DNA from: Nostoc sp. FACHB-892
GTDB lineage: Bacteria > Cyanobacteriota > Cyanobacteriia > Cyanobacteriales > Nostocaceae
Direction: 5' to 3'
Assembly (NCBI RefSeq): GCF_014698795.1
Contig: NZ_JACJTR010000004.1
Coordinates: 248,001-312,000, forward strand
DNA length: 64,000 bases
Both the position numbers and the translations under genes were made by a program. The notes under the pieces were generated by a model. It was not told the DNA's origin. It worked only from the letters and a program-made list of their open reading frames with translations, and searched no databases. Positions 26,056 to 34,739 of this stretch are shown in pieces (the first letter of the stretch is position 1; every line of letters starts with the position of its first letter).

Positions 26056-27372
26056 ATGAGAAAGCTTAATCAAAAAACTCATATAAAAGGGCAAAAATTA
26101 TTAGATTTTTTCCAGATGCCACCTGTTCTTAAATCGCCAAATGTTTGTTGTTTTGTGCTGGGAGAAAGCGTATCTTTTTTTGGCTCTTGGATGACTCAAA
26201 TTGCCCTAATATGGATGGTTTATCAACTCACAAACTCAGCAATGTTGGTTGGTGTAGTGGGATTTACAAATCAATTTATGGGTTTAATTATTACACCGTT
26301 AGTAGGAGTATTACTAGATAGATGGAATCTCAGATATGTTTTAATAACTACTCAGCTAGCTTCTATTTTGCTATCTGCCGCTTTAACTTTTCTGACTTTT
26401 AACGGTCACATCAACGTTATATGGATTATTATTATCGGTACACTTCAGGGGACTGTCAAAGCTTTTGATTTGCCAGCACGTCTAGTAACTATTCCTAGAC
26501 TGGTAGATAATAAAGCGGATGCCTACAGTGCAATTGCTATTCATTCATTTTTAATTAATACTGCCAAGTTTGTCAGTCCCATGATCGGAGGCTTACTACT
26601 TGCTAAATTTGGAGCAGCTTTATGTTTTTTAGTAGATAGCATTAGTTATTTACCATTTCTATCTGCTATCTTAACTAGTCAAATAAAGTCAGTTACTAGT
26701 AATTCAAATGAAAAAAGCAATGTTTGGCAAAATCTAAAAGAAGGATTTAATTACACTTATACATTTATCCCTGTTAAATATATATTAATGTTACAAATTT
26801 TGATTTGTTTTATGGCAATGACTCACGTTAACCTCATACCTATTTTCGTGAAAGAAGTATTAAACGGTAATGCCGAGACTATGGGAATTTTAATGACTGC
26901 TTCTGCATTAGGTTCTATAGTTTCAGGACTTTATCTAGTTTTAAAGAAAAAAGCCATAGGACTGGAAAAAATAATAGCTTTTTCTACCATTATTTTAGGT
27001 TTAAGTTTGATACTTTTTTCTCGTTCTAGTAATTTAGAAATTTGCCTATTATTAATCTTCCTCGTTGGTATGACTAATACTCTCACTTTGGCTGCAATTA
27101 GTAATTTTATCCAATTAATTCTTGTGGATGAAAATAAACGAGGTAGAGTCACCAGCATATTCACGACAGGCTTTTTAGGAATATTGCCATTCGGAAATTT
27201 ATTTTTCGGTGGATTGACAAGTAAATTTGGAGTTGATAATGCTTTATTATTTGGTGGTATATCTTGTTTCGTAGGAGCTTGTTTTTTTGCAATGAAATTG
27301 CCGGAAATGGAAAAAATAGTATTTCCTGTTTATATCAAAATGGGCTTAATTACCCAAGCAAATCACAACTAA
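26056..27372 (+). CDS. MFS transporter (EntS-like exporter branch)
   Basis: A 438-residue, twelve-helix major facilitator protein. The opening LGESVSFFGSWMTQIALIWMVYQLTNSA and the loop VLLDRWNLRYVL are typical of the MFS_3/EntS group, whose members often export siderophores or drugs. AAAGGAAAA precedes the ATG as ribosome-binding site. The codon use is more AT-rich than in the neighbours. It stands alone between the long spacer and the methyltransferase gene. Direction of transport and substrate cannot be told from the sequence; export of a product of the local pathway is one option. Confidence 0.85.
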   Translation: MRKLNQKTHIKGQKLLDFFQMPPVLKSPNVCCFVLGESVSFFGSWMTQIALIWMVYQLTNSAMLVGVVGFTNQFMGLIITPLVGVLLDRWNLRYVLITTQLASILLSAALTFLTFNGHINVIWIIIIGTLQGTVKAFDLPARLVTIPRLVDNKADAYSAIAIHSFLINTAKFVSPMIGGLLLAKFGAALCFLVDSISYLPFLSAILTSQIKSVTSNSNEKSNVWQNLKEGFNYTYTFIPVKYILMLQILICFMAMTHVNLIPIFVKEVLNGNAETMGILMTASALGSIVSGLYLVLKKKAIGLEKIIAFSTIILGLSLILFSRSSNLEICLLLIFLVGMTNTLTLAAISNFIQLILVDENKRGRVTSIFTTGFLGILPFGNLFFGGLTSKFGVDNALLFGGISCFVGACFFAMKLPEMEKIVFPVYIKMGLITQANHN

Positions 27373-27641
27373 ATAATAGAGACTATGCGGTAGTAGCATG
27401 GTGAAGTCAAAATGCCTACAAAACGCTACCTGGCAAGGGTAAAAATTTCCTGGTTGTTCTGGGCGATCGCAGTTAAAATTAATAGCCACGCCGAATTAAT
27501 AAAGTCTATTTACTAGGATTCAATGCATTCTAATCCCAAATTAAATAATTAGACTTGATTTCAGATGAATTTATATGATACTCTGCATATATCACATAAC
27601 TACACTTATTCTATAGATTAACAGTAGTTTGTGAATATACA

Positions 27642-28325
27642 ATGTGCATTAAACGGGAATTACCCCTTATGCCAAAAGATTGGTATGAATGGCACGACCT
27701 CTACAACACTGAGCCAAAATTGCAACAGCGTCTAGAAATCGTGCAGGAATATATTGCTTATAGCTTGAATGCATTGCCATCTGGAACTATCCGTGTAGTG
27801 AGTGTTTGCGCGGGTGATGGACGAGATTTATTAGGAACTTTAAAAAATCACCCCCGGATAAATGATGTATACGCACGACTTGTTGAACTAAACCCCCAGT
27901 TAGTCGAACGGGGACGAGCAACTATAGAATCATTGAATTTAGGAAAGCAAATTGAGTTTATTAATGGTGATGCAACTCTTTCTGCTAACTATGTAGAAGC
28001 AGTACCAGCAGATATTGTGATTGTGTGCGGTGTCTTTGGTAATCTTGCTGAGGAAGCTGAACTTAATCGCTTACTAGATAACTTGAGTTTTTTGAGTAAA
28101 CCAGGTGCTTTCGTTATCTGGACTCGCGGACACTCTAACGGTATTCCCTACTCTGACAATGTGCGGAAAATTTTAAGTGCATCCTCTTTTGAGGAAGTGA
28201 ACTTCAAGCTTACGAACACAGCAAATATGGGTGTTGGTCTTCATCGTTACCTTGGTGAAAATTTACCTAAACCCAAAGAGCAACAGTTATTTGTGTTTTC
28301 TGGCATCCCTAGTAAAGCGAGGTAA
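27642..28325 (+). CDS. Class I SAM-dependent methyltransferase
   Basis: A 227-residue methyltransferase; the ATG at 27669 (MPKDWYEWHDLYN) is a likely alternative start and may be the true one, since the nine residues before it look like leader. Motif I is VVSVCAGDGRDLLGTL, motif II ARLVELNPQLVERG, and DATLSANYVEAVPADIVIVCGVFGN covers the acidic and motif IV part. The gene ends 3 bases before the glutathione transferase ATG, so the two are co-translated, and it opens the operon of the second AprA/AprB-like pair. Substrate unknown. Confidence 0.85.
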   Translation: MCIKRELPLMPKDWYEWHDLYNTEPKLQQRLEIVQEYIAYSLNALPSGTIRVVSVCAGDGRDLLGTLKNHPRINDVYARLVELNPQLVERGRATIESLNLGKQIEFINGDATLSANYVEAVPADIVIVCGVFGNLAEEAELNRLLDNLSFLSKPGAFVIWTRGHSNGIPYSDNVRKILSASSFEEVNFKLTNTANMGVGLHRYLGENLPKPKEQQLFVFSGIPSKAR

Positions 28326-28328
28326 AAA

Positions 28329-29552
28329 ATGTCTATTCAAAACACAATATCCACTTGGGAAGAACTGTTAGAAACTGCCCAAAAAAAGACTCCTGCGCGT
28401 AGGGTGAAAAGACCAGGACAATCTCCTTCGACTGCACCCATTCCTGGCAGTCTCCATAAACTCCCTCCAGATACAGCACCGCCAGTCCTCCTGTACCGAG
28501 ATACTAATTCTTGGTGTCCTTTCTGTGAACGGGTATGGTTTGCGCTGGAAGAAAAGGAAATTCCCTTTGCGACGGAGTTTATTGATTTAAGCAACAAACC
28601 CAAATGGTATACCGATTTGGTTCCTACAACTCTTGTCCCAGCTGCGAAAATTGAGGAAGAGTTAGTATATGAATCAAAAGATATTCTCTTAGCTTTAGAA
28701 GAAAAGTTTCCACATCCAGCATTATTACCGGAAAATCCAGAAGAAAACGCTGTTGCTAGACAGTTGGTTGAGGAGGCTGAAACCAATGGTTTTAGGAATA
28801 TTTCTTACAAATTCCTGAGAGAAGCACCTACAGATGCTAATGAGTTGGCAAACTTACAAGCAGAGTTTGAAGCTAAGTTAGATGAACTTGAACAAGCTTT
28901 AGCTAAATATCCCGGCCCTTACTTTGTCAGTACATTTAGCTTAGTAGATATTACGTATAGCCCCCATCTAGATAGATTGGCGGCTAATCTACCTGTATAT
29001 CGGGGGTATCACATCAAGGGAAATCCTCGTTTTCCTCGGCTCAATGCTTGGTTTGACGCACTGAATCAGCGTCCTGCTTATCACCGGGTAAAGTCGGATA
29101 ATATTACTAACAATTTACTTCTGCGTCGTCGATGGGGTGCAGAACCTATTAGTAATTCTTTGCCTCTTGATGCAGCAGATAGTGAGAATATTCAATATAG
29201 AGCCGAAGCAGCCGAGAGACTGAGTGATAATCGGGAAGTTGCGATCGCAGATGTTATTAAAAACTCTGGAGTTCAAGCTTTAGCCGCAGATGGCGACTTT
29301 ACCACAGTTAAAGACGCTGTTGATTTTCACCTGCGACAACTGGCTGATTATCTGATTCATGGCAATGGCGAAACTTTACCAGGTGGTCGGACTGGCGGTA
29401 AAAATAGCAGTGTTGACCCTATCTTCGCTGCTGTGGGGGCGATCACTTTTGCATATTTAAGAAATCGCATCTGCGCCCCCCGTGATATGAGTGCTGGTGC
29501 AGCAACGGCATTTCGGGCTGCAATCGATAAATTGTTAGCTTCTGTTTATTGA
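28329..29552 (+). CDS. Glutathione S-transferase family protein with extra C-terminal domain
   Basis: A 407-residue protein, nearly twice the usual GST length. Residues about 50-250 form the GST fold with a thioredoxin-like NTNSWCPFCERVWFALEEK start, where the CPFC pair suggests glutaredoxin- or DHAR/omega-like thiol chemistry rather than the Ser/Tyr type. VPTTLVPAAKIEEELVYESKD is the glutathione-binding cis-Pro region. The last 130 residues (DNREVAIADVIKNSG onward) form an additional helical domain I do not recognise. It lies in an operon with a methyltransferase and the AprA/AprB-like genes. A role in thiol-dependent handling of an organosulfur intermediate is inference. Confidence 0.85.
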   Translation: MSIQNTISTWEELLETAQKKTPARRVKRPGQSPSTAPIPGSLHKLPPDTAPPVLLYRDTNSWCPFCERVWFALEEKEIPFATEFIDLSNKPKWYTDLVPTTLVPAAKIEEELVYESKDILLALEEKFPHPALLPENPEENAVARQLVEEAETNGFRNISYKFLREAPTDANELANLQAEFEAKLDELEQALAKYPGPYFVSTFSLVDITYSPHLDRLAANLPVYRGYHIKGNPRFPRLNAWFDALNQRPAYHRVKSDNITNNLLLRRRWGAEPISNSLPLDAADSENIQYRAEAAERLSDNREVAIADVIKNSGVQALAADGDFTTVKDAVDFHLRQLADYLIHGNGETLPGGRTGGKNSSVDPIFAAVGAITFAYLRNRICAPRDMSAGAATAFRAAIDKLLASVY

Positions 29553-29582
29553 TGAAGTAAGCCCAGAAAGGAGGAAAGAGAA

Positions 29583-31280
29583 TTGCTAACAGTCCATAGT
29601 GAAAATGAACTACAATTAGCTGCTGATGTACTGGTAATCGGTGGTGGCCCTGCCGCAGCATGGGCAGCCTGGGCTGCTGCATCTCAAGGTGCCAAAGTCA
29701 TCATTGTTGATAAAGGTTTTTTGGGTACGAGTGGTGCTGCTGCTGCTAGTGGCAATGGCATCATGGCCCCTTCACCAGAAAATTGGGACAAAGTTGTATC
29801 GGAGCGTTATCGCATCGGAAAAAACCTTGCTAGCTCACGTTGGATCGAGCGTGTTATCGAAAAAACTTGGCTGAGTTTGCCCCTAGTGGAAAACTGGGGC
29901 TATCGTTTTCCCAAAGAAAATGGGGAATCTGTGCGTCAAAGTTATTATGGCCCTGAATATATGCGGGTACTACGCAAAAACCTCTTGCGTGTTGGTGTGC
30001 AGATTCTTGATCAAAGTCCTGCTTTAGAGCTTTTATTAGCTGAAGACGGCTCAGTAGCTGGAGCAAGAGGTGTGCAGAGGCAACATCATCGTAATTATAC
30101 TGTTCGTGCTGGTGCAGTAGTCCTGGCGAATGGCGGTTGTGCATTCTTGAGTAAAGCATTAGGTTGCAATACCAATACAGGTGATGGACTGCTGATGGCA
30201 GTAGAAGCTGGCGGCGAACTCTCTAGTATGGAAGCTTCTAATCACTATGCCATCTCGACCGCTTTCAATGCCACAGTGACAAGGGGTGTCCCCTTTGGCT
30301 GGGCTAGTTACACCGATGAAGCGGGCAATGATCTGGGTGGCTATATCAATGGTCGTCGCGATCCATCTTTCCTTCCTAATGCCCTTCTGAAAGGCTCCGT
30401 TTATGCTCGTTTGGATCGAGCCACACCGGAAGTTAAAGCAGTGATTGAAAAGTCTCATTTCATCGCTTTTCTACCCTATACAAAAGCTGGCATTGACCCC
30501 TATACAGAACGAGTGCCTGTAACACTTATTTTAGAAGGTACAGTCCGTGGTACAGGTGGGATTCGGATTGTGAATGATAATTGCGCTACAAAGGTTCCTG
30601 GACTCTACGCTGCCGGTGATGCAGCATCGCGGGAGTTTTTAGCTGGTTTAGCTTCTGGGGGTGGCGGTCCCAATGCTGCCTGGGCAATCTCCACAGGGCA
30701 ATGGGCAGGAGTTGGAGCGGCGGACTTTGCCAAGAGTCTGGGTGCTCATGCAAATGAACGGGTTGCGCGTCCTGCTGGTCAAGCCGGATTGCGATCAGCT
30801 ACGCTGGGCGAAACGCGATCGCATTCTCCCACTTCTGAATTCGATAGCGAAGCAATTGTACGTGGTGTACAAGCCCAGATGTTCCCGTTGGAAAAGAATT
30901 ACTTGCGTTCTGAGCAGGGGCTTTTGGATTCCCTCGCTAAATTAGAAACGCTGTGGCAGCAAGTACAAAAAAGACCAAAACAAGATAGTGTGCGCGATGT
31001 GGAATTTTCTCGTCGAGCGGCTGCTTTGACGGCTGTAGCACGATGGGCATATTTTAGTGCATTATATCGCAAGGAAACGCGTAGCGAACATATTCGCGTG
31101 GACTATCCTGAAACCGATCCAAATCAGCGTTATTACCAAGCAACAGGTGGCTTAGATAAGCTTTGGGTGAGGCGTGATTGGATTACGGATGCAATGTCTG
31201 ACGACAAGCCGCAAAGCGTCTACGCTACACGACCAGTAATCACCACTCAAACTACACCATCTATATCAACAAAGTTGTAG
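29583..31280 (+). CDS. AprA-like FAD-dependent oxidoreductase (copy 2)
   Basis: A 565-residue flavoprotein, close homologue of the one at 5542-7173. The start codon is TTG, supported by a perfect AGGAGG at 29569-29574, 8 bases before it; no suitable ATG exists before the FAD motif. The FAD-binding motif GGGPAAAWAAW lies near residue 21, LVEAGGELSSMEASN-type middle follows, and VPGLYAAGDAASRE is the second FAD contact. The C-terminal RWAYFSALYRKETR motif is conserved. A stretch near residue 400-420 and the tail after residue 540 look repeat-derived in composition and differ from copy 1. The ferredoxin partner gene follows 12 bases downstream. Substrate unknown. Confidence 0.88.
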   Translation: MLTVHSENELQLAADVLVIGGGPAAAWAAWAAASQGAKVIIVDKGFLGTSGAAAASGNGIMAPSPENWDKVVSERYRIGKNLASSRWIERVIEKTWLSLPLVENWGYRFPKENGESVRQSYYGPEYMRVLRKNLLRVGVQILDQSPALELLLAEDGSVAGARGVQRQHHRNYTVRAGAVVLANGGCAFLSKALGCNTNTGDGLLMAVEAGGELSSMEASNHYAISTAFNATVTRGVPFGWASYTDEAGNDLGGYINGRRDPSFLPNALLKGSVYARLDRATPEVKAVIEKSHFIAFLPYTKAGIDPYTERVPVTLILEGTVRGTGGIRIVNDNCATKVPGLYAAGDAASREFLAGLASGGGGPNAAWAISTGQWAGVGAADFAKSLGAHANERVARPAGQAGLRSATLGETRSHSPTSEFDSEAIVRGVQAQMFPLEKNYLRSEQGLLDSLAKLETLWQQVQKRPKQDSVRDVEFSRRAAALTAVARWAYFSALYRKETRSEHIRVDYPETDPNQRYYQATGGLDKLWVRRDWITDAMSDDKPQSVYATRPVITTQTTPSISTKL

Positions 31281-31292
31281 CAGGAACAGATC

Positions 31293-31634
31293 ATGATCGA
31301 GCTTGTCAGCCATAAACTCTGCATCAATTGTAATTTGTGTGTACAAGTTTGTCCTACCAATGTCTTTGATGCAGTTCCCAACCAACCACCTGCGATCGCC
31401 CGCAAGGAAGACTGTCAAACTTGTTTCATGTGTGAGGCATATTGTCCTGCGGATGCGCTCTATGTTGCGCCCGAATCTCACACCGATATTGAAGTCAATG
31501 AGGATGATTTAATTGAAAGTGGCATCATGGGTGAATATCGTCGCCTGCTGGGTTGGGGATATGGCAAAAAAAACAATAGTGAATTAGATACTGCTCATAA
31601 ACTGCGCCAATTACCGCGTCCTTATCAAAGTTAA
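31293..31634 (+). CDS. AprB-like ferredoxin with two 4Fe-4S clusters (copy 2)
   Basis: A 113-residue ferredoxin with CINCNLCVQVCP near residue 10 and CQTCFMCEAYCP near residue 42, both C-x2-C-x2-C-x3-CP. It is very similar to the protein at 5172-5501, including the MIELVS start, the DALYVAPE block and the GWG-containing tail. AGGA stands 7 bases before the ATG. It follows the AprA-like gene with 12 bases between, so the two form the same kind of two-subunit redox enzyme as copy 1. Immediately after the stop begins the long repeat copy B. Confidence 0.9.
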   Translation: MIELVSHKLCINCNLCVQVCPTNVFDAVPNQPPAIARKEDCQTCFMCEAYCPADALYVAPESHTDIEVNEDDLIESGIMGEYRRLLGWGYGKKNNSELDTAHKLRQLPRPYQS

Positions 31635-31645
31635 TTTCGGTGTTT

Positions 31646-31927
31646 AGGCAATTTCCGTTAATAAATCTACTCCCGCCGTTGGTTTCGACACTTCTCTACG
31701 AACGCGAACAGCGTGTCGTAGACAGAGACTGCGCCTGAAGCATAGCTATGCCGCAGACTTTACGACAGGCTACTTCGACTGCGCTCAGTACAAATCAGTG
31801 CATCGCTTCGCTCAACCAACTAAGGAATCGAAAGTTGAGCGTACCCCTCCGGGGAAGCAAGCTACGCGTAGCGTCTCGCAGAGAAAGCGAAACTCATCAA
31901 CCTGGGTATATTCTTTGTCAGAAATCA
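31646..31927 (+). repeat. Long intergenic repeat, copy B (282 bp)
   Basis: This is the second copy of the repeat at 7447-7678, in the same orientation. It is longer by two insertions, one near 31712 (GAACGCGAACAGCGTGTCGT, itself palindromic) and one near 31790 (AAATCAGTGCATCGCTTCGC). The shared blocks and both ends are the same as in copy A. It begins 12 bases after the stop of the ferredoxin gene and could also act as a transcription end or mRNA-stabilising structure. Confidence 0.8.
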
Positions 31928-31966
31928 TTTTAATCGAGATCCCATTCTCGAAGAAGCTAATAACTT

Positions 31967-33004
31967 TTACTCTCTAAGTACTTTTTGACGTAGTTCTGGA
32001 AAGACTTTAGAAACTTTGCTCAATAGATATTCGCCGTATGTTCCGCGAAATTCGTGAACACTGGCTTTATCCCATCGTTCAACTTTGTTATCTTTCACTA
32101 CTACTTCATTAAGCTCTATGGGTTTGACCTCAGCATTAAAGTTGGGGTCAAAAAAGAATGGGAATGAGAGACGATTGTCTGTTGATAGGTTTTTAACACG
32201 GTGGGGTGTAGAACGATACAGTCCTTTGGTCATGCGATCAAGCATATCCCCAATGTTGCAAACGAAGGAACCCGGTATAGGTGGTGCGTCTATCCAGCCG
32301 GATTTAGATTTGACTTGTAACCCACCTGTATCATCTTGTTTGAGAATCGTTAATACACCGTAATCAGTATGTTCACCAACACCCCAACTATATTTATCTT
32401 CAGATGGTAATGGATGGGGAGGGTAATTAAAAATCCGAAATAATATTAATGGGTCTTTTGTATAACGATCTGCAAAGTATGACTCTTCTAACCCCAAACT
32501 TAGAGCAATACCAGTCATTAAGGTGTGTCCGAGTTTGGTCATTGACTCGATATAATCAAGTACTGTTTCTTTAAATTGCGGGATCTTGGATGGAAAGAGG
32601 TTGTGACCATGCATTGGGGTGTTCGCTTGCACGAGTGGGTGGTTTTCTTCAAGTTCTGCACCAAAGTAGATGCCTTCTTTTAAGTCAGGTCTACCTGATG
32701 TCAATTCATTGCCTACAGGAAAATATCCCCGCCATGCTTTACCACCCAAAGCCATACGCATCTCAAGTTTAGTTTCTAAATCTTGGGCAAAAAATTGTTG
32801 GCTAAGTTGTTCTAGCCGCCCTTGTAACTGGTCATTTACTCCATGTCCAATGATATAGAAGAAACCAAACTCTTGGCACGCCTGTCTGATTTGAGTGGCA
32901 ACGGTATGGCGATCGCGAGCATCCAAGAGTAAAGGAGACTCGCCTGTTTCCCCAACTAACGCACTAATATCAATTATGGGAACGTGCAAAACTTCTTCAT
33001 CCAC
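31967..33004 (-). CDS. 2-oxoglutarate/Fe(II)-dependent oxygenase (isopenicillin N synthase-like)
   Basis: A 345-residue oxygenase of the IPNS-like family. The N-terminal DIOX_N region is VPIIDISALVGE and ACQEFGFFYIIGHGV; the iron ligands are in GVGEHTDYGVLTIL (His, Asp) and STPHRVKN (His), and the RLSFPFFFDP segment holds the Arg that binds 2-oxoglutarate. The start codon is GTG, as no ATG is available upstream of the conserved start. It lies 8 bases downstream of the MFS gene on the same strand. Family members hydroxylate or desaturate small molecules. A role in organosulfur breakdown, parallel to the TauD-type enzyme at 51.5 kb, is inference. Confidence 0.85.
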   Translation of the reverse strand: MDEEVLHVPIIDISALVGETGESPLLLDARDRHTVATQIRQACQEFGFFYIIGHGVNDQLQGRLEQLSQQFFAQDLETKLEMRMALGGKAWRGYFPVGNELTSGRPDLKEGIYFGAELEENHPLVQANTPMHGHNLFPSKIPQFKETVLDYIESMTKLGHTLMTGIALSLGLEESYFADRYTKDPLILFRIFNYPPHPLPSEDKYSWGVGEHTDYGVLTILKQDDTGGLQVKSKSGWIDAPPIPGSFVCNIGDMLDRMTKGLYRSTPHRVKNLSTDNRLSFPFFFDPNFNAEVKPIELNEVVVKDNKVERWDKASVHEFRGTYGEYLLSKVSKVFPELRQKVLRE

Positions 33005-33012
33005 AACTTGTA

Positions 33013-34281
33013 TTATTTATACTCTTGCAATGATCCTAGCTTGGTAATTCCCGGCCAGATCATAGCTACCGCAATTACCACTACAATTGTACCAATGCCA
33101 CCGCCAACTACAGAGATGACTGGGCCGAAAAGAGCAGCTGTCAAACCTGATTCAAAGCCACCTAACTCATTAGAAGCACTGATAAATACACTATTAATAG
33201 CTGCCACTCGACCACGTAAATGATCTGGCGTTCTAATTTGCACCAAAGTATGACGAATCACAACGCTAATTGTATCTAGCGCGCCACTCAACATCAGCAT
33301 CAATAGTGACAACCACAACGAACGAGATAGCCCAAAAATAATTGTCACTACGCCAAAGCCAACTACCGACCAGAGTAAGGCTGGCCCGGCTTTGCGTAGA
33401 GGTGGTAAATATGCCAGTACAACAGCCATAAATAAAGCCCCGATGGAAGGGGCTGCTTGTAAATAACCCAACTCTAGTGGTCCTACCTGCAAAATATCCC
33501 TGGCGAAAATTGGTAGCAGCGCGATCGCACCCCCTAGTAAAACTGCAAACATATCGAGGGTAATTGCTGCCAAAATTAATTGATTTTGCCAGACAAACCT
33601 AGCCCCGGCTGACAGTGCTTTGAGTGAAACTGGTTCTGTGGAACGAATTGTTTTTTGTTTTGATATCGCCACCGTTAAAATAAAACAAAGCAATCCAGCG
33701 ATCGCAGCTAATACATATACTCCTGTAGCACTCCCCAGCAATGCAATCCCAAATCCTCCCAAGGCTGGGCCGATAACTGAAGCTAATTGAAAGCTACTAC
33801 TATTCCAGGTAGCGGCATTGGTAAAGGCGGCAACAGGTATTAATTGCCACATTAAGGCATCACTAGCAGGTTTTAAGAAAGCCCTGGCAATACCAGTTAA
33901 TACCAAGCAGGCGTAAACTAAAACTACTGCACCCTGACTCCAGGAAAGTACTGCTAAACCCAATGAACATAAGACCAGTAGCATTACTGATAGTAACATC
34001 GTCAGTTTGCGATCGCGGCGATCGGCGACATCGCCAGTAATCAACGTGAGGGCAATCATTGGTAAGACTTGGGCTAATCCTACACCACCCAATGCCAAAG
34101 CCGAATCAGTGCGCTCATAGAGTTCCCAGCCAATGGCCACAGTCTGCATTTGTGACCCGATAAATAAAAGTACACGCCCAATCGTAAATAGTCGATAGTC
34201 ACGAAACCTCAGCGCTGCAAAAGGATCGTGTTGTGCAGATTCATCATTGGGGAGGTTTAATTTCCGTTTGCTCGAAGACAT
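33013..34281 (-). CDS. MFS transporter (EntS/MFS_3 branch)
   Basis: A 422-residue membrane protein with about twelve helices. The start DPFAALRFRDYRLFTIGRVL and the loop TGDVADRRDRKLTML are typical for this branch of major facilitator exporters. Its ATG lies within the end of the MarR gene (overlap of 38 bases), so the two are translationally coupled and the MarR protein probably controls the pump. The 2OG oxygenase follows. This makes a compact export-and-modify unit. The exported compound is unknown. Confidence 0.87.
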   Translation of the reverse strand: MSSSKRKLNLPNDESAQHDPFAALRFRDYRLFTIGRVLLFIGSQMQTVAIGWELYERTDSALALGGVGLAQVLPMIALTLITGDVADRRDRKLTMLLSVMLLVLCSLGLAVLSWSQGAVVLVYACLVLTGIARAFLKPASDALMWQLIPVAAFTNAATWNSSSFQLASVIGPALGGFGIALLGSATGVYVLAAIAGLLCFILTVAISKQKTIRSTEPVSLKALSAGARFVWQNQLILAAITLDMFAVLLGGAIALLPIFARDILQVGPLELGYLQAAPSIGALFMAVVLAYLPPLRKAGPALLWSVVGFGVVTIIFGLSRSLWLSLLMLMLSGALDTISVVIRHTLVQIRTPDHLRGRVAAINSVFISASNELGGFESGLTAALFGPVISVVGGGIGTIVVVIAVAMIWPGITKLGSLQEYK

Positions 34282-34720
34282 TTTTTAGTAGACCTAACCC
34301 TTCTTCAATATGGGAAATTTGCTCTGGTGTAAGATGATCCAGAAGTTCGGCAATATGAGCGCGAGTTTGGTCTTGGGATTGCTTTAAATTATGCCTTCCG
34401 TCGTCAGTCAGATTCAGAAGGACTCGCCGCCGTTCTTGGGGATCATCTATGCGTTGTACTAAGTTGCGCTGTACTAACCGTTCTGTGGTAGCTGAAGCTG
34501 TGGCACACGTAACACCTAAGTGTTCCGCCAACTCAGATAGCGAAGCACCTGGATTGCGGTTGAGAAATGCTAGCGATCGCAACTGTGGTACTGATAAAGA
34601 AGCAGCACTATGAATCCGCATATCCGCTCGAATAAACCGCATCATTAATGGAACTGTCTCCATGACTTTGGCAGCACATTCTTCGGAAGTTGCACCCTGA
34701 GTAGGTTTATCGAGTTTCAT
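34244..34720 (-). CDS. MarR-family transcriptional regulator
   Basis: A 158-residue winged-helix regulator. LSVPQLRSLAFLNRNPGASLSELAEHLGVTCATASATTERLV is the helix-turn-helix region (residues about 62-103, quoted here only in outline), followed by the wing RIDDPQERRRVLLNLTDDG. It is the only DNA-binding regulator visible in the window. It overlaps the MFS gene and follows the DrrB-type permease gene on the same strand, so it most likely controls this exporter unit in response to a small ligand. MarR sites are usually shorter palindromes, so it is not the obvious owner of the 26-base elements. Confidence 0.88.
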   Translation of the reverse strand: MKLDKPTQGATSEECAAKVMETVPLMMRFIRADMRIHSAASLSVPQLRSLAFLNRNPGASLSELAEHLGVTCATASATTERLVQRNLVQRIDDPQERRRVLLNLTDDGRHNLKQSQDQTRAHIAELLDHLTPEQISHIEEGLGLLKNVFEQTEIKPPQ

Positions 34721-34739
34721 AATGCTTATGTTCTCCTGA

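Noticed and set aside
29440..29690. 79-residue minus-strand frame at the GST/flavoprotein junction
   Set aside because: It is antisense to the end of the GST gene and the start of the flavoprotein gene, both well supported.
34244..34720. MarR protein as the regulator of the 26-base elements
   Set aside because: MarR proteins usually bind shorter palindromes of 16-20 bases, and no good element stands at this gene's own promoter. It more likely controls only the exporter unit.
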